From Bolinopsis microptera (taxonomy: Eukaryota; Ctenophora; Tentaculata; Lobata; Bolinopsidae), in contig NC_087080.1 of assembly GCF_026151205.1 (NCBI RefSeq), positions 8,831,720-8,895,719 of the forward strand: DNA of 64,000 nucleotides. The letters are read 5' to 3'. The notes beneath the pieces were generated by a model, which did not search any database, was not told where the DNA came from, and saw nothing but the letters and a program-made list of their open reading frames with translations. Below are positions 55,201 to 64,000 of the stretch, in pieces; the stretch's first letter is position 1; every line of letters starts with the position of its first letter. Position numbers and translations under genes: made by a program.

Positions 55201-58200
55201 GGCGATATGTTCTTAGTATCGCTAGATGCAAGTAACAAGTGCATGAAAAATGAAAATTGCGGACAAATTCTTGCGATGCAAGAATATTCTGGTAAAAATC
55301 TTTCTCGTGTGTGGTGGCTGTTAAATTTTCACTTATATCGGACTAAACCAATTAACATTAAACATTCCAATTTGAATACAAGATTTTATCTTTTCGATTA
55401 ATGTATTCTGCTTATATTTCTGTTGATATGAACGTTTTTATCCTCGTAAAATTCTGTCCATAACCAAACTCGGAACAAAACCACTTTAAAATCACCAATT
55501 GTATGAACTACGAGTATGAGGTGCAGTTGCGTCACTATGACGACAATAGCAAAGTAACTTGTACCTACTTAAATACGTCTTTGTGTACTCTAACTACCAA
55601 AAAGTATAAAGCCTTAAATGGTGTCTGTTTAGTTCGTTATGAGGAGGATATATAAATTATTGGTACCTAACCACTAACCAGTTACGAATGTGCCTGTATT
55701 ATATGCACTTAAATAAATACCCCAAAAATAGAATCAAGCCATTCAAAACATAACTGCTTTTTAAATAGATTATAACATACCTAATAAAACCCACAACACA
55801 GAAAAATTCAGAGCCTCAGAAGATTTTGATGAGTTACACCACATCGTATTTTTACTTATTAGTACAATGTAGAATGCAGTCAGACAGTAAAAAAACTGCT
55901 GTTTTTCGACAAGACATTACTGATATCTCCAATTAAAAGCTATACTAACTAACAGTTACTATCTTTAATTCCCAGATGTGCAGAGCAGCACAGTAGCATG
56001 TGGTGCAGGAGGAGTTATGAGGAATAAGGGAGCTGTTGGGATCATCCTTACCATCTTCGGGAGCTCAATGCTCTTTATCACCGCTCATCTCAGAGGTTTT
56101 GTTTGCATATTGTCATGGTTATCTTGGTTTTATATACAGGGTGTACCGCATAAGATGTGACTTTTTCCACTTTAATATACATGTGCTATTCATAGGGCTT
56201 TTTGTTTTTATAAGGCCTTCTCCACAGCTAGCTTATAACAATGGATTTTTAAAACTAGCCAAAACGTTGTTCTAAAAGGATCTCAGCCGAATCAAACTCT
56301 TACTGATTTTTGTTATTTTGTTTAGCCCACACGACCAAAGTGAAAGAACGTAATGTTGACGCAGTGCGGATCTCAACCTCACTGGACTTCTCCCGGTACA
56401 GCGTGAAACAGACCCCGGGAGATGAGGTACCTCCTGACTGCACTGAGAATGTAAGAGTTTTAGAATTGTAGCCTTTTTAGCTGCACTGAGAATGTAAGAG
56501 TTTTAGAATTGTAGCCTTTTTAGCTGCACTGAGAATGTAAGAGTTTTAGAATTGTAGCCTTTATAGCTGCACTGAGAATGTAAGAGTTTTACAATTGTAG
56601 CCTTATTGGCGCAGTCATTGAATAGGTTTTTAATCTTTGACCAATGACTGTGATAAGCTGTTCCTTCAGACTGATGATAAGTTTGATCAGTGATCATTCT
56701 ATCGATATTCAATCGTTTAATCATCCTAATATCTAATCAGCGGATTGTTAATTCATACTAATATGTAACACTAAAATGTTTGTTGTGAGATATCTTAGAT
56801 TTCCACACCTAATAAAACCCTAAAAGCTGTGGATAATTAAATGCCCTTAAACTGTTACTATAAATAGAATTGTGCAGGTTGACTGCGTGTTCTGGTCGGG
56901 AGATTTGAACTACCGTGTCACGTGCGAGAGAGATGTGGCAGAGAAGGCAATCCAGAACAGCAATTTGGAGGTGAGAACCAGCCAGAAACTTAATATCTAA
57001 AGCAGCCATAACTTCGGCTACGGTCAATATTTCGGGATATTTTGTATCATCCACCACATGAAGTCCTGTTTCCTAAGGAACACGATGTTATCATCTGCAT
57101 AACCCAAATATCCACCCTCATGTAGTCATGTCCACCCTCATTTCCACCCTCATGTCCACCCTCATGTCCACCCTCATGTCCACCCTCATGTCCACCCTCA
57201 TTTCCACCCTCATGTCCACCCTCATGTCCACTCTCATTTCCACCCTCAATTCCACCCTCATGTCCACCCTCGGCCTCAGTGGTGGGGCTTCTTTTTTTGG
57301 ATACTGGCCAGATTAAGGGAAAATAAGTCTCAGGTGGCACGCTAACCGTATTTAACCTCTGGTGCAACCCAAGATTTTTAGTTCCCTAATTGAGCATTTC
57401 CCGTAAGGACGTTGTATAAAACGTAATATTTGGAAATTCGAGATTCTTCAGAAATGATAACGAATGATTCAGGAATTCATTGAAACCACACAATAGTACA
57501 CATTGAGACTGGGATATTATTGTCTATAGTAACTACTGGCAGTTATTTCATTCATTCACTGGTGCAACCTGTAAATGGTGAATATGCTGCTTCATGATGT
57601 ATAAATTTGTGGTTGGCATGGTGACACTTCTTCTGCTGTAATATGGGGCTATGAAAATGAATTATCAGATATTTTTATAAGAGGGTGACATAATGTGAAT
57701 ATGATATGTAGGAATAGACCATAGCCATGGTTATAAGATGTTTAATGTTTAGCGTGTTTATCCTGCTTTACATATTAAAATCGATTCATATTTATTAAAT
57801 CATCGAGAATTAAGAATTTGTAATACTCTTTAAATCTCAAAATTTTTGTTTTATTAAATCTTCCTAATGCAAGTGTGAATTTAGAACCAAACATTTTCAG
57901 CCGTTGATAAAAAATGATCAGCTGCTTGAACAAATCAGAGAAAAAGCTGCATTCCGGGGTTTCAGTGAGGCTCCCATCAGATTTCCTCCGACATTCAAGT
58001 TTGATCCAGGGAGTTCAGAGTATGACACAAGTGCCAAGCAGCGTGTTCCTAGCTGGACGGTAATACTTGACATTTTATTACTTTCCTTCTGTTGTTCCTG
58101 TTGTTCCTGTTGTTCCTGTTGTTCCTGTTGTTCCTGTTGTTCCTGTTGTTCCTGTTGCTCCTGTTGTTCCTGTTGCTCCTGTTGTTCCTGTTGTTGCTGT

Positions 58201-59487
58201 TGTTCCTGTTGTTCATGTTGTTCCTGTTGTTCCTGTTGTTCCTGTTGTTCCTATCCATAACATCAACTAACTCATCAAGTTGTTACTCGAATGATTTATC
58301 TTCAGTAATGATGATTTAATAACTGAAGATGAAACATTTCTGTGGAAGTATAGTCCTGTAAATTATTCATCTTATTATTTACAGGATCGAATATTGTACA
58401 AATCTCGACAAGATTCCATTACCCCTCAAATATACCACTACTGTCCAAACCTCACTTTCTCTGACCACAGGTATTCTTAACTTACATAATCATGTTATGA
58501 AATTTCCGGTTTAATATTGTTTTTTAAATTCTTGTTTCGGCTGAACTAAATGTAGGTGTTGTCTAATATATAACGTATCTAAAAACATTTCTTTCAGACC
58601 CGTTTTCGGAGTGTATTTAGTGACTTTAAAACCTTCCCCAATATCGTGAGTACAATTGTTTCCGATGATCCAGAAGTTTTGTAAGCGAATAAATTTGCTT
58701 AAAAGAGAAATTGTTAACTAAATCGTGAAACCTTTAGAACAGAAGTTGTAATTTCCATTTGCATTATATATGCCATCGTTAAATGATATAATCCTTTCGC
58801 AGGTCAACACTGCGAGCCACAGGGTGGTTTGACAAAAGAGCTTATGCTAGAGGTAAGAAAATAATGGTTTTTCGAACAACTAGATTTTTACAATTTAGAG
58901 CGTATTTAGAATATGCTATTCCCATATTCCATGAACTCTGCTTATTTTGTACACTTTTTCAGTAACACTTTGCGTAAAGCGCGAAACAAAAATTCTATGC
59001 CAAATTTTCACTGCTCTACGTTTGTTCGATAGAAATGAACGCGCGTCGCGCGCAATATTTAGTTATTACAAGCACCAAGTTGATTTTATTATATTTGTTG
59101 GCCCTAGCAACCCTCATAATTGCTTAACCGTTCAAACAAGATGATCTAAAAACGGAGATTTAAATTACAATGACTTATTGTATCCTTAATAAGTGATCGA
59201 TTATGAACTATAAAGAGCTGTCTTGAGAATCATGTATCATATTTGCTTACGAATATACTCAACCGCTGCATGTTATTTTAGTAAATTACTTGATTACAAT
59301 CGCATTTTATGTTTCAGGCATGAAGCGGCGTCAAATGTACTCTAAGTCTAGGGCTACCGGAAACGAAGGTAGCTCAATGGACAATCGAAAACTAAAACAA
59401 TCCTCATTTGTTATGAAAGCTGTTAACACGCCTGTAAAGAAAGTAATGGCTAATCATAAGAGCAGCATTGTTTGTTCTATAATGTAG
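46242..59487 (+). CDS. INPP5E: INPP5E homologue (phosphoinositide 5-phosphatase), 16 exons
   Basis: Removes the 5-phosphate from PI(4,5)P2 and PI(3,4,5)P3. The known INPP5E acts in primary cilia and its loss causes ciliopathy. Exons: 46242-46481, 46711-46923, 47088-47471, 48030-48143, 49699-49811, 50714-50867, 54215-54315, 54625-54749, 55976-56095, 56326-56450, 56878-56970, 57901-58059, 58385-58470, 58598-58645, 58803-58852, 59318-59487. All are GT-AG with consistent phases; total 2295 nt, 764 aa (human 644). The N-terminal half is Ser-rich and disordered. The catalytic domain starts near residue 380: ELERYFPN, TWNMHSE (400-406), SGDLNYR (570-576), PSWTDRILYKS (with D648) and SDHRPVFGVY. The C-terminus is CSIM, a CaaX prenylation box (human CSVS). 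A poly(A) signal is at 60178-60183. Exon 1 as the true first exon is less certain. Confidence 0.94.
49812..50375 (+). repeat. 40-bp minisatellite repeating the exon-5 splice donor
   Basis: Fourteen units of 40 bp, each GTAAGTCTTT, GTAGTGGTCC, ACATCCCACA, ACTCATCTCA, with a degenerate fifteenth start at 50372. Every unit begins with the donor GTAAGT, and its last 14 bp equal the end of INPP5E exon 5. The first donor is the one used in the model. Confidence 0.95.
50438..50530. repeat. 9-bp tandem repeat (CACTGTTAG)n
   Basis: About ten perfect copies of CACTGTTAG in INPP5E intron 5, some 185 bp upstream of exon 6. Confidence 0.9.
51934..52672. mobile_element. 739-bp palindromic foldback element at TTAA
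   Basis: Arms 51934-52291 and 52312-52672 are near-perfect reverse complements around a 20-nt loop. The outer ends are TTAAGGGGGCAGGGGGG and CCCCCCTGCCCCCTTAA, so the element is bounded by TTAA, as at piggyBac-type targets. No ORF. It lies in INPP5E intron 6, 200 bp from the PLAT gene. Confidence 0.9.
52726..52731 (-). terminator. poly(A) signal of the PLAT gene
   Basis: AATAAA on the minus strand about 140 nt past the PLAT stop codon. Confidence 0.6.
52872..53636 (-). CDS. Secreted protein with two PLAT/LH2-like domains, nested
   Basis: 254 aa in one exon. Residues 1-18 (MLLSLFLISLSVGLNSAT) are a clear signal peptide. The first PLAT/LH2 beta-sandwich runs about 19-125, starting WYSVTVKTSSLAHSGTDSAI and including the typical DNSGHNDFQTGHTDKYSL and FLFDWVSV. 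The second is about 135-235 and diverged, with YTVTTVTGTV, a DEFVLGNMPDMG segment and AWYFDVIAVE. PLAT domains bind lipid or protein partners; there is no enzyme domain. The gene lies antisense within INPP5E intron 6, with its own TATA box and poly(A) signal. It may be a secreted or mucus/matrix protein; the function is not evident. Confidence 0.9.
   Translation of the reverse strand: MLLSLFLISLSVGLNSATWYSVTVKTSSLAHSGTDSAIDLKILGERGAVSSQLDNSGHNDFQTGHTDKYSLQLGEVMLIQGLELSIRGSDAFLFDWVSVRSQTFRETRYFYNVKKQVLSGDLDEGVTKVTLSFQGDMTYTVTTVTGTVANAGSSSIGLSMMLEGENGEFAYTSYIDPKEGSFKEGVFDEFVLGNMPDMGTVKCVTLKADESDAWYFDVIAVEKKGGRPVLFENTYQTFLSADSSEGMTSMKLCA
53693..53698 (-). promoter_or_regulatory. TATA box of the PLAT gene
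   Basis: TATAAA (in CTATAAAATG) on the minus strand about 57 bp upstream of the PLAT ATG, the right distance for a short 5' UTR. Confidence 0.6.
54340..54505. repeat. 13-bp tandem repeat (GTTAGTTTTTAGA)n
   Basis: About a dozen copies, some degenerate, at the start of INPP5E intron 7. A TTGTTAATTA repeat follows at about 54545-54585. Confidence 0.85.
56439..56590 (+). repeat. 43-bp minisatellite repeating the exon-10 splice donor
   Basis: Four units with 43-bp period. Each has TGCACTGAGAAT followed by GTAAGAG; the GT positions are 56451, 56494, 56537 and 56580. The first is the donor of INPP5E exon 10, and TGCACTGAGAAT is the exon's own 3' end (first copy ACTGCACTGAGAAT). Confidence 0.93.
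57127..57275. repeat. 12-bp tandem repeat (TGTCCACCCTCA)n
   Basis: About twelve copies in INPP5E intron 11, with TTTCCACCCTCA variants. The Gly/His/Glu-rich ORF over it is a repeat translation. Confidence 0.9.
58092..58256. repeat. 9-bp tandem repeat (GTTGTTCCT)n
   Basis: About eighteen copies in INPP5E intron 12, 130 bp before exon 13. ORFs on both strands here are repeat translations. Confidence 0.9.
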
Positions 59488-60405
59488 CGAGTACTTATGG
59501 GTAGGAACTAGGAATTAGGGAAATTTCAAACTTTTTTGGAGGTTGTGAATTAAATTTTGACATGATTTAAATTGCTTGTACTCATAGTTTTAATCTGATT
59601 GATAGTTGCTAAAATAATGTTACTGGTTGTTAAGAACATTTTTATCAGTTTTATAAACGTAGTCGATAATGATTGATGCCTGAGATCATGAAATATCAAC
59701 GAACGGCCAAGTTTATATTTGTTAACCGTTTTTGTTAGAATTAATTTTTCTATTCCCTGCATGATGCATCACTTTAACACTGACTTAATTAATCTCTTTA
59801 GTCCCTGTACCGGAAATACCTTGATTAATTATTCCTAACGATGTACGCTAATAAGATTCTTCTCCCAATATCGAGACCAGGTAATCAGATTTATTCCCGA
59901 TTTATATAGTTCTCGCGACCTATGCCGACTTTTTATCATGTTTGTATTATCAAACTAGACAGATTAGATTGTATATATTATATCAGGATTGTAATATACG
60001 AGACGGTTGCTATGTTTTATGTATAATTTTGTGTGGAAACGAAAACAATTTTCTGTTTTTTGTCCTGTCGTAACATTGATTCTTTAACCACTTCTATCTC
60101 TGTAATTAACAATTTAAGTTTCCCAAGCAAAATTCTAAAAAGTCACCATGCTGTCGAAAAAGAATGCTCCTGACACGAATAAAATAAAATCAGACATCTA
60201 AAAATATATCACACTGAAAGTTCAAATCATGAGCACACATACGTATTGTTTATAGCTACAAAGTCTAGAAATACTACCTGTTTGCAACATATTTTGCACT
60301 GGCCATATCATGAGCAATGTGGTATGCATGATTTCAAATTTTAAATTTGATTATTTTAGATGAACACTAGTAAATAATTTAAATACCATAATACCCAAGT
60401 AAAAG
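59488..60405. other. INPP5E 3' UTR and convergent intergenic region
   Basis: AT-rich, no ORF. AATAAA at 60178-60183 (followed by a second overlapping AATAAA) is the likely INPP5E poly(A) signal. The remainder should hold the 3' end of the minus-strand membrane-protein gene. Confidence 0.55.
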
Positions 60406-62911
60406 TTATGGTTTGTATGGAGGAGGTGGTGTAGTTAAATGAGCAGCACCAGCTTGAGGCTGATCGTTATCTTTAGATACACTGTCGTAAGACGGGGGTT
60501 GTTGGGAGGTGATGGTTGTATTCTCAGAAGGTTCCTCTCCGTGACGTAAGGGACACAGAGGTTGTGGTCTGTAGAGGGAACCCCCTGTACCTCGCCCTGA
60601 TTGGAGGGTGGGAGGTTTAGTTTGACATTGGGTTGGAGTTAACATATCCTGTCACTTCCACGTCAATTAATTTCAATTTTGAATAATATACAGTATGGAA
60701 CTTGACATGTTATTAAACACCGTCTCAAAGAAATGAATGTAAATTATTGAATCAAACGGAAGACTGTATACCTTCAGAAATGGCAATCATCTGGTTGATC
60801 CTAAACAACTCCTCTTCTTCAGCCTCATCTTCCATATTCTTCTTCCACTGTAGACAGCAGATAACCAACATTACGAGTATAAACAGCATCGACAGTACTA
60901 CCAACACCTCCGTGTAGCTGAAATTAAATAATATAATCACAGTTTATTTCAGTTTCATTTTAATCGATACAAAAATATCTCATTTTCAACTAAATAAAAA
61001 TGCGGTAAAAACGAGATGAACTGACTGAGTTTTAAGGTAGTAGACGATGTTTCCACTCCAATTGAAATGATGGCTACCGTGGTGGTTGCCTTGGTCTCCT
61101 TGTGAGCCATATCCCGTGTTCATGTACGCCTCCTTCTCCCTGCAGCAGCTTTTTGCACCGTAGTAGATACAACAGATCTGATGCTCGGGACAGCTGAAGG
61201 TTTTAGTCAGAATGCGATGTTGAGCAACGATATAGTAATTAGTAGTAAAAAGATCACTGGTGGAATTTTCAAGAGTGCACTCAGAGTAAAGAATACAGCT
61301 GTTTCAGGTATAATTGCTCGGGCGTTGATAATGTTCTGACCGTCAAAAATAGAATCTACTTAACATCTTTTATTATAGGGACACAGTACACCTTTCATTT
61401 ACCAGATCTAATGCTCAAAATTTAAAACCCATCGCTTTTCGACGACAAGCATTTAATTCTGATCTTTGTGCACGGATATCCAACAAATTGTGACATGTCA
61501 CAACTTAATATGTCGCAAAGTAATCAAAAACTTGGTCTATACCGATAAACATAATATATTTAATGTTCTTTTTGCCAAGCTTAAGATTATTATAATTTAT
61601 TTGACTATAAATTAAATTAATTTCATGCAAAATATCCGGTAAAATGAGTGGACTTACTTCCAGTGCTCGAAGGAGAAGGTGTTAGCGTTGTAAAATGTGC
61701 ATGATGCCACCTCTTTTATCTCCACTAACTGTTAAAAGAAAAAGTAAAAATCACCACAGTAATATAATTATAATATTCGGTCCTTGTTTAATGTTTATCG
61801 GTAATCAGCAAGACAGCAGAATAAGCTAAAATAAGATGATAAAGTCGTCATCTCTATTATACAGTAATTGACTGAATGACTGCAATAGGTGAATATTTAA
61901 AACGATCGGGGAAGGCAAATTTATATTTTACTGACACTGAAGCCAATGAAATATAAAGAATTATAGCCAATCCCCGCCCCGATGAGGCGGCCCCATTATT
62001 AGCTGGCATGAGCTCAATCGATCGGTAATATAGTTTTTACAATAAGGTCAGAATCAGCGGATGAATAATGTAAAATGTAAAACTAAATAACTCAGAAGCT
62101 AGCAGTAAAGAACTCGTGGTGGTTGCTCTATATAATATCCCTCGTAACATTACATTTTAAGATTTAGTTTCACCCTTTTGTAATTGTAGATTGTTTGTAA
62201 GAGTAAGTTTGCAAGTAGCACAATTTTAAGATATAAGGATTAAGGATCTACTTTTAGTGCTTTTATAGCTCCTTACAGTTACACTAAATTCAGGTTAGAA
62301 TATAGAATGATCTTTTAGTATCTTGACACAATGATGTTTAAAGAGTTTTTCAGAACAACAAGAATTAGAAATAGTTAGTTCATTGTAAAAAAATAATCTG
62401 AACAGCTTCGATCCTAAATCCTAAAGTATAAAGGCCGTGGCCTTTTGCCCAAATAATTCTTTATCCTGTCATGTACCATAGGCATATGATGTCCCAGAAT
62501 GAATACAGATTAATATGAAAAATAAGTATTACATTTTTTGTAATATTTAGCGCCCAAGAATAGCCCAAGAATAGTACAAATAGGCGCTTCTAGGAAGTTA
62601 GGAACCTGCATTTGTGGAGCTCAAACTTGGAATGAAATTTGTCTGGTTGCACAACCGTGAAACTGCGATTGAAGTTTTTCATAGTGTGTAAACCTCGCAC
62701 TGCAGTTTCCCTTGCGGGTTGCGAAAAGCTACAAGCTTTGGTTTGGACAATATCATAGCTTCAATAGATAGTTAATGATAATAGTGAAATAATATTAATA
62801 TCATGAATAGTTGTTTATAATGTGTAATCGCCTGAACGAGAAGAGACTTACGAAGATAGTAAAAAGGATTCTTTGAAGGGTGTGCGTTTTTTGTTTAAAA
62901 GCACTTATCAT
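60406..62911 (-). CDS. WBP1/VOPP1-like single-pass membrane protein, 5 exons
   Basis: Exons (minus): 62911-62852, 61728-61658, 61193-61026, 60917-60772, 60596-60406. All are GT-AG with matching phases, giving 211 aa. The order is a hydrophobic N-terminus usable as a signal peptide (LQRILFTIFLVEI); a short Cys-rich ectodomain with FEHWNCPEHQICCIYYG and KSCCREK; a His/Gly-rich stretch; one membrane segment (about 104-123, VLVVLSMLFILVMLVICCLQ); and a cytosolic tail with two PPxY motifs, PPSY (182-185) and PPPY (206-209) near the C-terminus. This plan, CC-rich ectodomain, one TM and PPxY tail, is that of WBP1, VOPP1 and Shisa-type adaptors, which recruit WW-domain proteins such as NEDD4 ligases. 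The specific orthologue is not decided. Exon 1 and the last acceptor rest on phase and splice signals only. Confidence 0.78.
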
Positions 62912-63160
62912 AAAAACTTGCAGTAGTCATCACATGTTCCCCTCGATGTTGCTCGTCCGCAGATAAAAGTAGGTTGTACTATAGCTAATGGGATAATTAT
63001 ATCATTTTTGGTTGTTGAAAATTGGAGAAGCTTTTTTAAATTTTACACAAATCTAATCTCAATGATTTCGTAAGAAAATGTAAAAGACAATTTAAAATAA
63101 ATGTTAAGCGTATTATTTTTTAAATCCGCTGAATAATACTACTGGACCAAAATATTCTAG
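62912..63160. other. intergenic 5' flank, nothing recognised
   Basis: AT-rich; presumed promoter side of the membrane-protein gene, followed by the LINE fragment. Confidence 0.35.
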
Positions 63161-63161
63161 A

Positions 63162-64000
63162 ATGCAGTCCAGTATCCGGCTTATTTTACCTCGATTAGCG
63201 ATATACAACATCAGAATGGGTAGCTTTGAAGTCCAAAAGCCAGAACTCCCAATTGAAACGTCACCGTTCTCAGCAGATGAACTATCTACAGCTCTCAAGC
63301 AGACAAAGGACACGTACGGTCATGACGGAATTCCTTCTCTGCTGTACAAGTGTGTTGACTTGGACACTACTTTACTATCTCTGTTCAACAACATGCTAGC
63401 TACTGGTAAAGCCCCGGAAGAGCTCCTTGTCACTGCCATTCTTCCTATACCCAAAGGAGCTAAAAAGTTCTGTCCTGAAAATAGCAGAGGCATCTCCATC
63501 CTCCCTGTTGCCACGAAAATCTACAACAGGCTGCTTCTAAACCGAATCAGGAGCCACATAGAACCTCGCCTCCGATACAACCAGAATGGTTTCCGGCCTG
63601 GAAGAGGGACTCGTGAACAGATTCTGGCTCTTAGACGTATCATCGAAGAGGTTGTGAACTTCCAGCTTCCTTGTGTCATCTCCTTTATTGACTTCTCAAA
63701 GGCCTTTGACTGCATCTTCAGATCGCATCTTCCCGACATCCTGGCTTCCTACGGCTTTCCTAAAAAAATCATAAAAGCCATTATGTCACTCTACATCAAC
63801 ACCAAGGCTAAAATCATGACCCCTGAAGGTATAACCTTAGAATTCCTTACCAACCTCGGAATTCTCCAGGGCGATGTTCTTGCACCTCTCATTTTTATCA
63901 TCGTCCTGGATTTCATACTAAGACTAGCAATAGGGCCACGTGATGGGTTTAAAGTTGGAAGTAACTACATTGCTGATTTGGACTTCGCCGATGACCTAGC
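63162..64000 (+). mobile_element. LINE reverse transcriptase, 5'-truncated, runs off the window
   Basis: An open frame continues to the window edge. RT blocks in order: SADELSTALKQTKDTYGHDG, LPIPKGAKKFCPENSRGIS, QNGFRPGRGTREQILALRR, SFIDFSKAFDCI, LGILQGDVLAPLIFIIVLDF and, at the very edge, LDFADDLA with the catalytic DD. It is a non-LTR RT of a different family from the others in the window (NGFRPGRGT with ILALRR type). No endonuclease is present upstream, so this copy is 5'-truncated. The minus-strand ORFs here are shadows. Confidence 0.87.

Noticed and set aside
57047-57367. Gly/His/Glu-rich 106-aa minus-strand ORF
   Set aside because: Pure translation of a 12-bp intronic tandem repeat within INPP5E.
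58049-58319. Asn/Arg-rich and Cys/Ser-rich ORFs on both strands
   Set aside because: All derive from the 9-bp GTTGTTCCT repeat in an INPP5E intron.
63113-63739. Minus-strand ORFs near the window end
   Set aside because: They are shadows of the plus-strand reverse transcriptase reading frame.

Overview
The window is animal genomic DNA. It is AT-rich, has compact GT-AG introns, and carries clear metazoan genes: GM130/GOLGA2, SMN, INPP5E, a secreted PLAT protein, a kringle module and a WBP1/VOPP1-like membrane protein. It also holds a dense and varied set of non-LTR retrotransposons and DNA-transposon derivatives. An early-branching invertebrate, perhaps a cnidarian, fits the mix, but this is an inference and no single base pattern proves it. 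There is no bacterial, organellar or CRISPR signal.

Layout. 1-141 is the last exon of an unidentified plus-strand gene. 621-20380 (minus) is a 20-exon GM130/GOLGA2 homologue with every exon phase reconciled (about 1082 aa). Its 10.1-kb intron (5207-15312) holds a 5'-truncated LINE, a second LINE (about 6.8-13.5 kb) broken by a hAT element with an 8-bp target duplication and by a minisatellite-filled inverted-repeat element, and a complete kringle domain on three plus-strand exons. Another GM130 intron holds a 1.26-kb TIR element. 21.2-23.2 kb has two intronless minus-strand genes, a dienelactone-hydrolase-family enzyme and SMN. 23.6-25.3 kb has a tRNA-like SINE head and a truncated LINE. 27.0-31.5 kb carries an orphan module: a 129-aa ORF, 2.2 copies of a 318-bp repeat encoding a DTGA protease-like motif, and an intronless 1139-aa ORF of unknown function. 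A perfect 152-bp inverted repeat follows. 34.2-39.2 kb has a truncated and a full-length copy, nearly identical, of an R2-type (RLE) retrotransposon. 39.9-42.1 kb is repeats and a MITE. 43.6-45.9 kb has two LINE fragments and a tiny MITE.

46.2-59.5 kb (plus) is a 16-exon INPP5E homologue (764 aa) ending in a CaaX box. One of its introns holds a 739-bp palindrome and a nested antisense PLAT-domain gene. 60.4-62.9 kb (minus) is a five-exon single-pass membrane protein with two PPxY motifs. 63.2 kb to the window edge is another LINE reverse transcriptase.

The most unusual theme is minisatellites whose repeat unit contains a splice signal. The INPP5E exon-5 donor is repeated 14 times (40-bp period). 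The exon-10 donor is repeated 4 times (43-bp period). A TACTAAC branch-point-like motif is repeated beside a GM130 acceptor. The other strong candidate for something undescribed is the 1139-aa orphan ORF with its 318-bp repeat array.
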